This document shows, piece after piece, positions 1-11,560 of a stretch of 64,000 nt of DNA (the first letter of the stretch is position 1; the number at the start of each line of letters is the position of its first letter). Position numbers and translations under genes: made by a program. This DNA is from Circinella minor. Lineage: Eukaryota > Mucoromycota > Mucoromycetes > Mucorales > Lichtheimiaceae. The notes beneath the pieces were generated by a model, which was not told where the DNA came from, did not search any database, and saw only the letters and a list, made by a program, of their open reading frames with translations. The stretch is taken from the NCBI GenBank assembly GCA_016758965.1, contig JAEPRB010000182.1, positions 1-64,000 on the forward strand. The letters are read 5' to 3'.

Positions 1-1362
1 GCTATTGGTGCAAGTGGGGCAGGAGCAGAAATGGCGGATTGTTTTCTAGCCGAGTATCGTCTTCGTCACAACATCAAAGTAAGATATTTGGTTTGCTTTT
101 TTATAATGTTCGCACTTATTTTTTTTTTTTCTGTTCATTGCGTAAACTCATATTTCCATGGTTACATCATTGTTCAAAAAAAAAAACAGGTTGGCAGTTT
201 GAATCGATACCAGGAGCAGCACAAAGGACATTATGATATATGGATGATGGAAGCATTGTTGCACTTGCGTCTTAAACTTGGTATTTCTGGTAGTGGTGGT
301 GCTATTGCAAGGAAGTCAGTGGGCATATACTTGCAAGGTCTGCACTTGAAGCCATCCAACGAAACATTTGGAATCTCACGATTTGCCGAAAGAGTTGCTA
401 ATGACCTTGGTATTTGTACACAAAAGAACCACCAACAGGAATATCATTCAAATAACATAAATCCATCATCTCTTAAAATCAGCGTCAACTTATATATAAC
501 TACTGGATCTACAGCAAATCCATTGAATAGTCGCTATAATTTCCTTGCACAAAAACAAGGAACTACCTATGCAGGTACCCCAGTCCATACAAAGCAAGAA
601 TATCAAAAGTTCAACAAAATCATTACAGAAACAATGAAAAATGGTCCCATAAGCTTGGAGAAGTTCATAATTCTCGCAAAAAAAGAGTGGAACGAATCTA
701 CAAGTACACCAGTAGATGGGGCTACCATTTTTTATAAGACAGCTGAACAACTTAAAGCGCAATACGAGCGTTGGAATAACAAGAGACTAATGGATAATGC
801 TATTAAAGAAGGGTTATGTCAAGTAGTTCAAGAAAAACTTCAATCCAAAGATCGAAGTCTCCCTGTTCTCCGTGCCCATTCTCCATCACCACCACCTTTT
901 GAACCCACAGCTTTATCATTATCGTCACCAACAGAAGTAGTAGAGTCCGAACAAACAGCAGCAACAAAAGCAGCAACACAAATACTACAGTTCTCAGTAA
1001 CCACACTAACTCCAATTCCATGCACACTATATCCTCAACGAATCGCACCAGCTATATCATCAATGCCAACAACAGCAGCTCCTGTGTCCTGTCCACGACA
1101 AAAAAGAAAAAGAAAAAGAAAACCAGAGTCATCATCATCACCATCATTATTATTATCATCATCATCATCATCAACGATCACTGAAAAAAGCAAAACACTA
1201 GCACCATCACCATTGTCAATCACTCCATCCAAACCGCTGTTTTGTGTAAATGTTGAAATAAAAAAAAAGCGGGCAAGATCTAAAAAGAACCCATCATCCA
1301 GTAATACGTACCCCATAAAAAATATTCTAAATTTACTACAAAGACCCTTACCTTCATATTAA
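1..1362 (+). CDS. 3' part of an unrecognised gene, basic low-complexity protein
   Basis: The reading frame is open from the left edge, so the true start lies outside the window. A GT..AG interval at 79-189 is exactly 37 codons long and stop-free; it looks like an intron because it is T-rich with a poly-A before the AG, but it could be retained. The frame after it begins VGSLNRYQEQHKGHYDIW. The N-terminal half (to about base 850) is ordinary protein with a glycine-rich SGSGG turn. The C-terminal half is proline/serine/threonine-rich and carries two basic clusters, KRKRKRK and KKKRARSKK, which look like nuclear localisation signals. I recognise no domain. It could be a host nuclear protein or an accessory-region gene; a LINE remnant lies 1.5 kb downstream. 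Confidence 0.5.
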   Translation, partial: AIGASGAGAEMADCFLAEYRLRHNIKVRYLVCFFIMFALIFFFSVHCVNSYFHGYIIVQKKKQVGSLNRYQEQHKGHYDIWMMEALLHLRLKLGISGSGGAIARKSVGIYLQGLHLKPSNETFGISRFAERVANDLGICTQKNHQQEYHSNNINPSSLKISVNLYITTGSTANPLNSRYNFLAQKQGTTYAGTPVHTKQEYQKFNKIITETMKNGPISLEKFIILAKKEWNESTSTPVDGATIFYKTAEQLKAQYERWNNKRLMDNAIKEGLCQVVQEKLQSKDRSLPVLRAHSPSPPPFEPTALSLSSPTEVVESEQTAATKAATQILQFSVTTLTPIPCTLYPQRIAPAISSMPTTAAPVSCPRQKRKRKRKPESSSSPSLLLSSSSSSTITEKSKTLAPSPLSITPSKPLFCVNVEIKKKRARSKKNPSSSNTYPIKNILNLLQRPLPSY

Positions 1363-2889
1363 CACTTCATGGTACTAGCAAATGCATGTTAAATTTTCTC
1401 ATTCTATCTTGTTACATAATAAATATAGCCATCAACCCACTGCCGTGACACATATACCCCAATTATCTTTTTATTCTTCCCAGATTATATAAATAATTGA
1501 TGTGTGTATTATGTGGCATTATTACTTTTTTTCGTGTTTACAAAGACGGCTATTGCAGCTCTGTGCTTTCCTCAAAAAAAATATTAAAAATAGTAAATCT
1601 GCCCCAGGAATATTACCAGGGCCTCAATTTGGACTTGATCATAGGTCCTCTCCAGCCAAAATGGTACGCTACATCCCAACTTTAGAAGTTTATAAAAAAA
1701 TATTTTTAGTTAAAATTACAAAAACTAATCCATTAGTTTTATTTTTAATAGCTGTATCTTTCATTTCAATGGTTTATTTTGTGTTTTGATCGCGTTTACA
1801 TTTATTTATAACCATTTCAAATTAAACAAAAAATCATTTAGGTTCTAAAGTGTATGCACCATACTTTACGTAGTCATATAATTATTTTTTTGACTTTTTT
1901 TTTCTTTAATGAACATACAAATCAAATTAATCAAGTCAAACATAGCAATCATTTACAAGAAATTTGACCATGGCCAAATGCTAGTAAAATTAGTATAAGG
2001 GAGAGAAAATCTCCAGTTTGGGGCTTCAACCGAACGTAATAAGCAATATTTTATGTAACAGTCTAAATAACTGTTACGATGTTCAGCGAAAGCGATCATG
2101 TTGTTGTCTGTTATTGAGTCGATCCTTTCTTACGTACTACATTGATTACGTAGTCTATTTTTTTTTATTTGTTATCTAGATGGACAGATTTATTAATTTT
2201 TGCTTTGAAAAAAGACAAAGAAAAGCGATACGTTTTTCAATGAAATACCATGTTTAAGATACACGATATAATGCTCTTTAATATCAATATATTGGTATCT
2301 GAAAAAACGTGAAGTGCTGAGCAGTTTATTCATCATGTTGTGAAACCATTTTTTACGTGAAACTCCTAGGAGGTCAGAGTGAAAAATGTCTGTGGAAAAC
2401 ATATAAGAAAGAAAATACGTATATATCTTATATCTGGACATAAAGTATTTTTTGCTCTTTTTGTATTTATGGATATTTTATTGAGTAATGTCGATATCAT
2501 ATATTTACATACAACAACAAACATTATAGTCGTAATTCCAATGTTAGAAGTAAAATATTATCATCTATCTGTTACAATAGTACAAGTCAGTGTTAAACAA
2601 GAAGACGATCAAAATCTTAAAATCAACTTGTCACAATAATGTAACCACCGGAATATTGTACCGAGTTTACTGCAATTACTTTAGATACCATACACAATTT
2701 TTTAAACGATACTTGTTACCTTCTTTTACTCCCGTTTTAAATTTTTATTTTTTCGTAGAATAAACTACATAATAATAATAATAATACGTAATGAAGAAAT
2801 AGTAAAGAAAAAAGAATACATTCAAGATAGAATTATATATAATTCTGATCTATTTTAAATTAGTTTTCATGCATCTTTTCATATAACTC
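1363..2889. other. gene-poor AT-rich stretch with a short repeat
   Basis: No supportable gene. Short open frames at 1497-1789 and 2379-2639 show no family signature. Bases 1841-1865 are nearly identical to 59141-59165, and in both places the segment encodes LGSK(V/M)YAPY, so this is a degraded copy of something that also left a trace near the right end of the window. Confidence 0.5.
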
Positions 2890-4410
2890 AAAAAAAAAAA
2901 CAGTAAATTTTAGAGTATCATGCACAGCGTGGGCCATATATTCTTCCAAAATTCAATTTTCTTTTTCGATGTTGGTTTGGACTGTGGTAGTAGGTTGAAC
3001 AAATAGGATATTGGATCGGCAGTTTTGTGGTATTCGATTTGTAAGCGGTTATGGATGTGTAGACAATGGATCGCGTGATCTTTATGGAAGTTACCACCAG
3101 GAAGTCAGCCGAGTCGACATCTTAAACATCGACTCCTTTCTTTTCGAGCCATTGGGATCCAAAGAATTGGGTCAATTACAAGCTTCGTTCAGCATGCTAT
3201 TAAATTAGTTACACCTGTTGTGGCATTCAGCTTTTTTTCTAACTCGTTTATTAAAAACAGGCGTTTTGTTGCTTTGAACATGGATTCAGTTGTATCCTCT
3301 TTTGGGTCAGGTAATTGTTGCCATAATTGAGATTTTTTGAGTTGTTGCCACCGTGATTTCGAATGTTGGTTGATGTGTGGTACCATTAGTGATAAGAGAG
3401 AATCATCAGGTAGGTAGTTTATGTTGAGAAGAAATTTGGTTTGAAGAATGGATGTTCTTTCTTTCATTGATAAGAGTTTATGCGTATGACACATTACAGT
3501 GGTGGATGAGTGTGAATGAGCTCCATAAATATGGCGGATGCAATTATTCTAAACTAATTCTAAAGCGTGTTGCTGTTTTTTATTTGGTGTGATGATTGCC
3601 AATCCATATTCTAATTTTGGTCGTATGAATTGGGTATAGATGCGTACTGATAGAAGTTTTGAAATCCCAGTTGGGCTTATTCCTATGGAGGATAGCAGTC
3701 GGAAACCTTTTTCTGCTGAGATGGTATTTCTTTCAATCAGTTGTTTTCCATCCAGTTGTCTTTTATAATATATTGGAATACCTAAGTATGTGAAGGCAGT
3801 ATCTGTTGGTATTGTGGATTTATACAATTGATATTTCGTTGGAACGGAATGAGGTCGTTCAACTATTACACATTTAGTCGGATTCCATTTGTATCCCAGT
3901 TTGTAACTATGCTGTTCACACTTTGTCAATAGATCTTGCATTTCCTCTTTTGGGCCTATGAGAACCACATCATCAGCATATAGCAGGTAATTCATGGTTG
4001 CTATTGGTGTTATGATTGGTGCCGATGATACTGTATTATTTACTAGTGAGACTACATCTAATGTTGGTGGTACTGTCAGAGATTGCTGGCTTTGTGGCAC
4101 TGAACTTCCCTTTCGTAGAATAGCTGGTAAACTATGCGTTAGAAATAATCACTTCAATATATACATTGTTAAATAATTATTTTAAAATTGCAGATAGAAA
4201 GGGGGGGGCAAAGTGCTTTTAATAGTATTCCATATAACTTCTCTGTCCACTGTGTTATACACGGATTGGATGTGCAAAAATGTAAAGGTTGGAAAGGTTC
4301 CATATTTATCTTTGTGAATTCGACTTAGTTCTTGAAGGCAAAAGGCCTATTGCAAAGTACTTCAGGCAGGTCTAAAACCGCCTTGTGCGACATCGAGCTC
4401 CGAGGCGAGC
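2890..4410 (-). pseudogene. degenerate non-LTR (LINE) reverse transcriptase remnant
   Basis: Read on the minus strand, the segment shows LINE reverse transcriptase landmarks in the right order. First comes AQGGFR near 4400, then the motif-A region near 4270 (HIQSVYNTVDRE), then the catalytic YADD box near 3975 followed by LGYKWNPTKC, then the thumb and connection region with FTYLGIP near 3790. The C-terminal cysteine/histidine segment CRLG*LPGG..H..HC lies near 3090 and a closing WPTLC near 2930. The copy is dead: two stops interrupt the AQGGFR/CLQEL region, a TGA sits where the family has a Trp in CRLGWLPGG, and the motif-A aspartate is replaced by histidine. It is 5'-truncated with no endonuclease domain visible. 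The longest surviving open frames are 3549-4100 and 3189-3494. Confidence 0.85.
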
Positions 4411-5637
4411 ATTAATAAAGCTGCTACATATAACTTATATGTCTCTGCGTAACACTTTTTGTCACTATGGTAACGGGTAAGTACGATATGAGTTTAGAAG
4501 ACCAGCTCGCAGAGTTACCAGAAAGAATAAATAACAAGTAACAAAAGGACAATTTTCATTGTCTTTGCTGTCTTTTCCTTATCATTATTACTGTCGCTAA
4601 GTACATGGCTGAAAATATATTTAGCATATAGACTCTGGGAAGGATATTAGACTAATAAGACCATTAAGAGTGAAGATAATGGTATAATCAGCAGTGACAC
4701 TTTCGATAATAATACTATCGGATTTTATATGAGTACAACACCATTATGTAGTTATGGACGATGTCGGTAATTGCTAAAAAGAATGTCTTGTGTTTAGAAT
4801 TGTCAAATTTTATTAATAAAGAATAATAATCTTGTTTTTTTTTTTTATCTTTTGGTCAGAATTGATATAGAATAAAACCACATACCGATATCATATTCAT
4901 AGATTAAACTCGATTTCAGTTGATTATATTGTTAAATGCGTATCATGTGACATTTCTTTTTAAAAATTCAATAACTAAATATCTATCTTAATAAGATAAT
5001 GATATCAATATCCGGATAATGTTATGGATGTAGTTACTAATGATAATGGTATTAGAAAGTTATTAAAATTAATAATATTCTTATATATACAAAAAAAGGT
5101 TTTTTCTGCTCTGCAAATTAAATTATATATGTACAAGAAAACAATTCAGCAAAAAAAAAAGCAATTATAAGAGGACTATATTCTCAACACCACTATCACA
5201 TAAAAATAACTCAACATTCTTTGTAAGGAAAACTATTACGAACTAAATAGTGGATGACGACGATGATGATAATGTTTAAAAAAATAATGAAGAGAAAGAG
5301 AGACACATGGTTCAATATGCTTCTTTTTTTTTCTGTGTTCTGTGTGTTTGGTGTTTCTGTTATTTTTTTTTCTACTTTGTAAATCGAAATATTATAGCTA
5401 TTGTGCGCAAGAGCAGAAAAAAAAAAGAAAAAACTACCGTTGTTGTTTGTGATAATTGATTATATCTGGGTGTGAGAATGAATGTGAGTGTGGATGTGTG
5501 CTGAGTGTATATATAAATGTATGTGTACGCAAGTGAGAGAGTGTGTATAGTAGAAGAAAAGCAAATTTGAATGTAGAAAGCTGTGTTATAGATATAAAAC
5601 GAAACAGAATGGCTTATATATGTGCGTCTGTAAACTA
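4411..5637. other. intergenic, no gene seen
   Basis: AT-rich sequence between the 5'-truncated end of the LINE copy and the 3' end of the FYRN/FYRC gene. It has poly-T and poly-A runs and a short purine/GT-rich stretch (about 5460-5560) beside the downstream gene's stop. No coding or RNA feature recognised. Confidence 0.5.
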
Positions 5638-8492
5638 TTATGTGTCAGCAGTGGATGATGATTGTCGTACTTGAATTAGACGAATGGGTTCTTGTGCTGT
5701 TACCGCTGCTGTTGTTGATACGGGTTGTGGTCGTGGTAATTCTATTTCAGCAGCATGATGGTGTTGATGATGATGATGATGATGCCGTTGTTCTTGTGTT
5801 GATAATGGACCGTTGATAAAATCTTCTGGGTGTTCCATAATAGTAAAATCATCTCGATCTTGTTGATGAAGTGGTGGTGGTCGTTTGTTCGCACTGCCCA
5901 TAATTTCCAAATTCGTTAATTTCTTTTGTGCTGCAGCTGCAACCCCTGCTGCAGTTCGTTGATGCATCACCCCAAACTTTTGCCAAACATAATTGATACA
6001 ATTTTCAGTTCCAGGAAGATCTTGAATCATCTTTGCAATCGTTGCATGTGTAAATCCATAATAATCTGGTCCAGAGGCTAATAAATTTAATTTCATTAGT
6101 CAGTCAATGTCATATTATCCCCGTCCTCCCACCAAAGAAAAAGAATTCTTACCAGAGTTAGAATGATCCCTATGTCGAATTTCATTGGCACGTTTCACAA
6201 TAGCAGTCCAAACTCCTGTAGCAGAATTAGCAATGATAGGTTGATCAGGACAATCATCAGCAACTACTCGGAACTATTTACAATTATTTATTTATTTTTC
6301 TGTTAGCAATCGAAATCTAAAATAAACCCTTCTTCACCCTGCATAATAATTTTATTTACCCTTGGACCTTGTTCTCCATTTTCTTCTACAGAGCATGTAT
6401 ATACAGTATTGGCGTTTGGATTCACCATACTTAGATAAGTTCTATAATTATGTAATTTTCCGCCCCATTTGAAATTAGTATATTCTTATTCTATTTTTCG
6501 CCATACAATTCCCAAAGAAAAAAACAATTCCCTTATCTATTTCATCCATTTTTCCCCTCTCTTTTAGCTTACTAATGACTTTTTTTTTTCCTTTCTCTCA
6601 TTTTTACCTGCTAACTTTAAATCCAGGAGGCCAAATATAACGATCATTATGATAAGTGGGAAGTGGAACTACACGACCTAAAGAATGAACGGTAAGAATA
6701 CCAACACGAGCAGGAAGTTTGTATTCTCCTGATACAGGATCTTTTTCCAATGGTTGTACTCGACGCATTTTAGGTTCCACAGGTCCTCGTCTCATTCTTT
6801 TAGGGCGTGACGAAGGTACCATACGTCCATCTTGAAGCATTACTTCCACACGTGGTCTAGCGGGACTACTGGATTGTGATGAAGAACCCTGGGAACTTGG
6901 CGGTGACGGGTTCGAAGTGGGCTGAGGAAGTGGCGGAGAATCAGATGGAGGCGCAGGAGGTTCTTGTTGATTTTGTTGTTTGGATGCAGGTGGCTCAGGT
7001 ACAATGGGTGGTGCAGGTACAACAGCTGGTGGATGGTCAACTTGATTGTGATTGCTACTACTATGATGATGATGACGATAAGAGTAATGATGCTGATGTC
7101 TGTTATGATGGTTATTTTGATGACTATTATGTTCCTCTTGTACTGCTTGTTGTGATAAAGGTGGTGCATGTGGATGTGAAATAGGTGGTAGTGAATGTGG
7201 ATGATGATGAAATGGATTATGTTGATGGATAGCTGTAGATGGGGGAGGAAGTGTAGGTCGTGGTACTGAAGGAACAGGTAAATGCCGTCGTTCTTGGTGA
7301 TGATGTTCTTTCTGTAAATGTTCTTGTAACGGTGGTGGTGGTAGTGGGGGATGACTATTATGATTGTGAGAATAATAATGATTATGTTGTTGTTGTTGTT
7401 GTTCTTGTTGTTCTCGTTGTTGTTCATGATGTTCAGAATGCCAAGATGTAGATGGTATGGGAGACAATTCATGTGCATGAGATGGTGCTGGTGGTGAATC
7501 TGCTTTAAAAAATAAAAGAAAAATTTAGTTCAAATTATTAATGAATGAGATACGCACGGACAGCAATTATTTAAATGATTATTTTAATTACTTTGACTTT
7601 TTTGTTCATAGACAACATCCGAAACAGTACTCGCTGAATCATCTATTTCCATATCCATTGTTTGAACTTGCTCTTCATGGTGTCTTTTTAATACTGAATC
7701 TAGTTTTGGGTCCGGTGGTAATGGTGGTTGTGGTTGTGATAAAGATAATAACGATTCTGCATCATCAATCATAGATTCTTCTCGTGTAATAGGGATTATC
7801 GTGGTAGGATTGATCGTCGACGGTTGCTGTTGCTGTTGTTGTTGTTGCCCAAGATCATATTTGCAGATCCTTTCTAGCAAAATACTAAATAAAGTGGCGT
7901 TTTTTTTCGTCAATTGCATATACTTATTTTTATATATCTGATGTGCTTTTGTTTCCCCCCCCCCTTTTTTTTTCTTCTTCTTCTTTGTTCATGCTCTCTC
8001 TTTATGATATTCGTCTCCTTTAATTCTATCCTCCCCTTCTTCACCTTTTTTTTTATACGTAACACTTCATTTTTTCTTATCTTCTTTTCTTCTTCCATAG
8101 AGATTCTTTTTTATAAAAGAAAAAGCCCCCTTTTTTCTGCAAACCTCCCCCCCCCAACCCTTTCCCCACTTTTTTTTTCTCTCCCTTTCATACTTTTTTT
8201 CTTTAGCAAGTCTTCTCAACCGTTTCTTTGCTCGATTCAAGTCATTAGACAATAATTCATTTTTCTATATATTTATTTATTTTAATAAAAAAAAATATAT
8301 TTTCCATTGAGTTCTTCTCATGTAAAATAAATAAACTTATTTTATATTTACCTCTGTTATTTCTTTAAGGCGTCGTTTTAAAAGTTGATATTTTTCTTCG
8401 GTTACTTCGGTAGTATGCCGTTCGGTTATAGGTTGTGTAGTCCGTGTCATGTCCAGTTCAGTATTCAACGTGTCTGCTACACTCAGGGCCAT
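5638..8492 (-). CDS. TBRG1-like FYRN/FYRC-domain nuclear protein
   Basis: Seven exons on the minus strand (8492-8352, 8264-8194, 7884-7592, 7499-6608, 6441-6360, 6273-6153, 6077-5638) close in phase to a 679-aa protein. The N-terminus is a coiled coil (YQLLKRRLKEITEKNELL, then ILLERICKYD) as in transforming growth factor beta regulator 1. A long H/Q/P/S-rich linker follows (about residues 170-400). From about residue 433 comes an FYRN module (VGILTVHSLG, then DRYIWPPGFKVSRTY) joined to an FYRC module with TGVWTAIVKRAN and GPDYYGFTH, ending before about residue 550; the tail is Q/H-rich. FYRN/FYRC pairs occur in chromatin proteins (MLL, TBRG1); no SET domain follows here, which favours TBRG1. 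The junction from exon 2 to 3 was chosen because only the acceptor at 7885-7886 keeps both the frame and the leucine repeat. Confidence 0.85.
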
Positions 8493-9476
8493 AGTTTATT
8501 ATTATTATTAGTCTTGTTATTCTTGTTATTATTTCTTCTTATTCTTTTAACGGAACCCGTACAAATAAAATAAAACAGAGCTGAAATAATAATAATAAAA
8601 GTAAGCAAGTCTGAAACATATGTTATTTTTTTTTCAGTTCCATCAAGTAGTTTCTTTTTTTTATTTTACTTTACTGCGCAATTGTCCCTTGTTTTATATA
8701 ATGAATAAGAAAAAAATGTATGTATTCTGTCGAGCGGACAATTGTAAGTTGAAAAATAAAAAAAAAAAGAGAGAGAGAGAAAGAGAGAAAGAGAGGGGCT
8801 TTTATCTTTTTTTTTGTACCTTTGAGGACTACCCAGGTGTTTAAGAAAGTTGTCGTTTACTATCTATTTACTATTATGTCAAATGTTGTTAAGAGAAAAA
8901 AAAATAAAAGAAAAAAAAAAAAAGGGATCACAAACAAGATGCAGTAACAAAAAAAGAAAAAAGAAAAAAGGAACTACACACAAACCTAACCCACTCAAAC
9001 TTTCTGTTCTCTCTGTTAACTTTACACACACACACCAAAGTGGGGTTTGTCGGTTAGTCAAAAAAGAGCTCAGCAATAGAGAGCGTGCAGCAAGGCGCAA
9101 AAAAAAAAAAAAAAGGTGACGTCTTGTCCTTACTTAATTTGGTATATCACTTTCAATTACTTGTTGTTCCGTAGACTAGTTTGGTTCCCCTTGAATTTAC
9201 ATATTTTTAAACTTTTTTTAAAAAAAAATACAAATATAATTAACAGAATTATGTGTGATACTTTTCTTTCCCTTTTAGATCAAAATTATAAATAATTCAT
9301 ATTACATTAAGTAAAAAAAAAAAATGACAGAAAAAAAAAATTATGTACAAATAATAATAATAATAATAAGCATAGGTCATATAAATAATAATGTAGAATA
9401 AGGTTTTGAGGATAAGAAATAAAAAAGATAGGGTGAGAGCGGGTATTTTATATATATATATATATGCTAATTATAA
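8493..9476. other. intergenic: promoter of the FYRN/FYRC gene and 3' region of the kinase
   Basis: Poly-A/poly-T and GA-rich tracts (for example 8760-8800 and 8890-8980) and an ATA microsatellite near 9345-9370. No gene. The start codon of the FYRN/FYRC gene lies at the left border. Confidence 0.5.
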
Positions 9477-11206
9477 TTATTGTTGCTGTGTTGTGGATGG
9501 TGCTGATGGTTGACAATGTTGACACGTAATAATATTTGCCATCCATTCATTCGAATATAAAACTTCTTGTACTGTCGGTCTTTTATTAGGATTCGGGTCC
9601 AGCATGCGATACATTAATCTTTTAGGTCCCATTTCAAGACCCTGAAATACATCACATCCATCTTCTTTTGCTCTTCGCTTAATCGCTTCCCTAGCTCGTA
9701 CCATCTCTGCTTCCCGATCTGCTACTGAATTCCTTTCCTTACGTTGTGATCGTTCACGTCGAACTTTTTGACGTTCAGCATCAATTAATTGTCGAAACTT
9801 GATATATCGGTCATAATCATCATCATCACCTTGTTTCGCAACTTGCCACATTTGATTCCCCGTACGCATTCCAATATAAATAATACCACAACTCCATATA
9901 TCCGCTGCCATAGCATCATATTCATATGGTTCAAACTGTTCAGGTGCAATATAAGGTTCAGATCCCACAAGACCAGCTTGTTGCTCCAATTGATGATCAT
10001 CATGATGATTACACTTATGCTGAGTATTATCATTAATATTATTACTTTTATCGTTATCGTTATCGTTGTCAACAATAAGTTTGGAAGCAGTATCAAAATC
10101 AGAGATCTTTAAACATCCCTTGGATGTCAATAATAAGTTTTCTGGTTTCAGATCACGATGAACAATATGATTACTATGGAGATAATCAACTCCTTCCATT
10201 AATTGTTTGAAAAAACAATTGGCTTCTTGTGGCACTAAACCATCAGTCGTTTCAAAAATCAGAGTAAATAAATCACCACCGTCGCAATATTCCATCACTT
10301 GACAATATATCGGAGATGTTTGGCTTAGAGGGAGTAAATCAAATGTTTGTATTATATTCTTGTGATGCAATGACGTTGCGACTTTATATTCATTAGTGAG
10401 TCGTTCAATAAACCGTTTCGTAGTTTCTGCATTCTTTTTTCTAAATTCCTATTATAACATAATATTCATCATTCGTTTGTTGTTATGGTGATCATTCGAC
10501 AATTTTTATTTTTTTGGTGATAGTATTATTGATCGAGAAATAATGAAGACACATACTTAAAAAGAAGAAACAAACTCAAATCTAAGAATCCAAAAAAAAA
10601 AAAAAAAAATAGTTACTGTACCTTGACAGCATAAAATGTGTCATTTTTGTGAATGACTCTGATTTTTCCATAAGCTCCTTTACCAATTATTTCCTGACAA
10701 TTTCCCCATTTTTGGGTTAAATAGGATTTGGAAGGTGCACGTTTCAGGGATTTGTCCACTGCATGCCGTTCTTCCTGTAACGCATCGGGTGACATTTTAT
10801 GTTCTCCCCAAAAAAACCCACGACAAACATCCATCATTTCGTCTATTGAAGTTGTAAGTTTACTGGGTGTAGGACTCGTCAAATAATGACTATGCCTATT
10901 ATCTTCATGAACTACAAATCGATTTCCCACAAGACTACTTTGTTGCTGCTGATGATACTGTTGTGGTTGTTGTTGCTGCTGTTCCTGCTGCTGCTGCTGT
11001 TGTTGTTGTTGTTGTAATATACTATTCGGTTCAGCCATGTTTTTACTATTAAAAGTTAAAGGTGAAGATGAACCGGATAATTGTTTTATTGTACTTTTAT
11101 TTTTATTATTATTAATACCATTGTTATTATGATTATGATTATTTGTAGTGGAGTGTTGTGGTGCTGATTGAGGTTGTGATTGAAAAAAAGTCTGGAATAC
11201 ACCCAT
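9477..11206 (-). CDS. Hal5/Sat4-type serine/threonine protein kinase with DFD in place of DFG
   Basis: Two exons (11206-10622 and 10448-9477) give 518 aa. The first about 130 residues are N/Q/S-rich, with a poly-Q run. The kinase domain starts near residue 165: the glycine loop is GKGAYGKIRV, the ATP-binding lysine is FYAVK (K195), the catalytic loop HRDLKPEN starts at 292, and the metal-binding triplet reads DFD (312-314) where kinases have DFG. The P+1 region VGSEPYIAPE (APE about 363-365) is the form typical of the fungal Npr1/Hal5/Sat4 group, which controls nutrient and ion transporters at the plasma membrane; that role here is inference. A 40-residue N/D/H-rich insert lengthens the activation segment, and a charged insert follows subdomain IX. 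It lies head-to-tail with the bHLH gene upstream. Confidence 0.85.
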
Positions 11207-11560
11207 TTTTTTTTCTTACTTTGATGGTTTAATAATAGTAAAGAAAAAAATTAAAAAAAAACAAGAAAAAAAAAAGAATCAAGAAGAAAAAAAAAAAAAA
11301 AAGATGCAAGCGGGATAAATTTGAGTGGGAAAAAAAAAAGAGGGAGTGGTCGTGTGGATTGTAAAGATTGAAATTTTTTTTTCCTTCTCTATGTGAATAA
11401 TGCGTGTGTAATAGTTGATGCTAATGGATGATGATTATGTATAAATGTAATATTTGTGTGCAGGGCCAAAAGAGGACAGAAAAAAAAAACAAAAACAAAA
11501 AAAGAGAGGTTAAAAAAAGAAAAGACCAGCTGATTATAGAAACTTTTTCTTTACTTTTTT
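11207..11560. promoter_or_regulatory. kinase 5' region
   Basis: 354 bp between the kinase start codon and the bHLH stop codon. It contains long A-rich tracts (11240-11310, 11470-11525). On the transcribed strand these are poly-pyrimidine, the usual look of leaders in this genome. No specific factor site is supported. Confidence 0.4.

Noticed and set aside
3189..3494. Separate minus-strand gene of 101 aa
   Set aside because: It is the downstream part of the LINE reverse transcriptase frame, interrupted by stops, not an independent gene.
6840..7478. Long minus-strand and plus-strand ORFs over the H/Q/P-rich exon
   Set aside because: They are frame shadows of the low-complexity exon of the FYRN/FYRC gene; only one frame splices into the conserved domains.
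7910..8255. Plus- and minus-strand ORFs rich in F or K
   Set aside because: They run over the intron and small exon 2 of the FYRN/FYRC gene and over poly-pyrimidine sequence; only 8264-8194 is coding.
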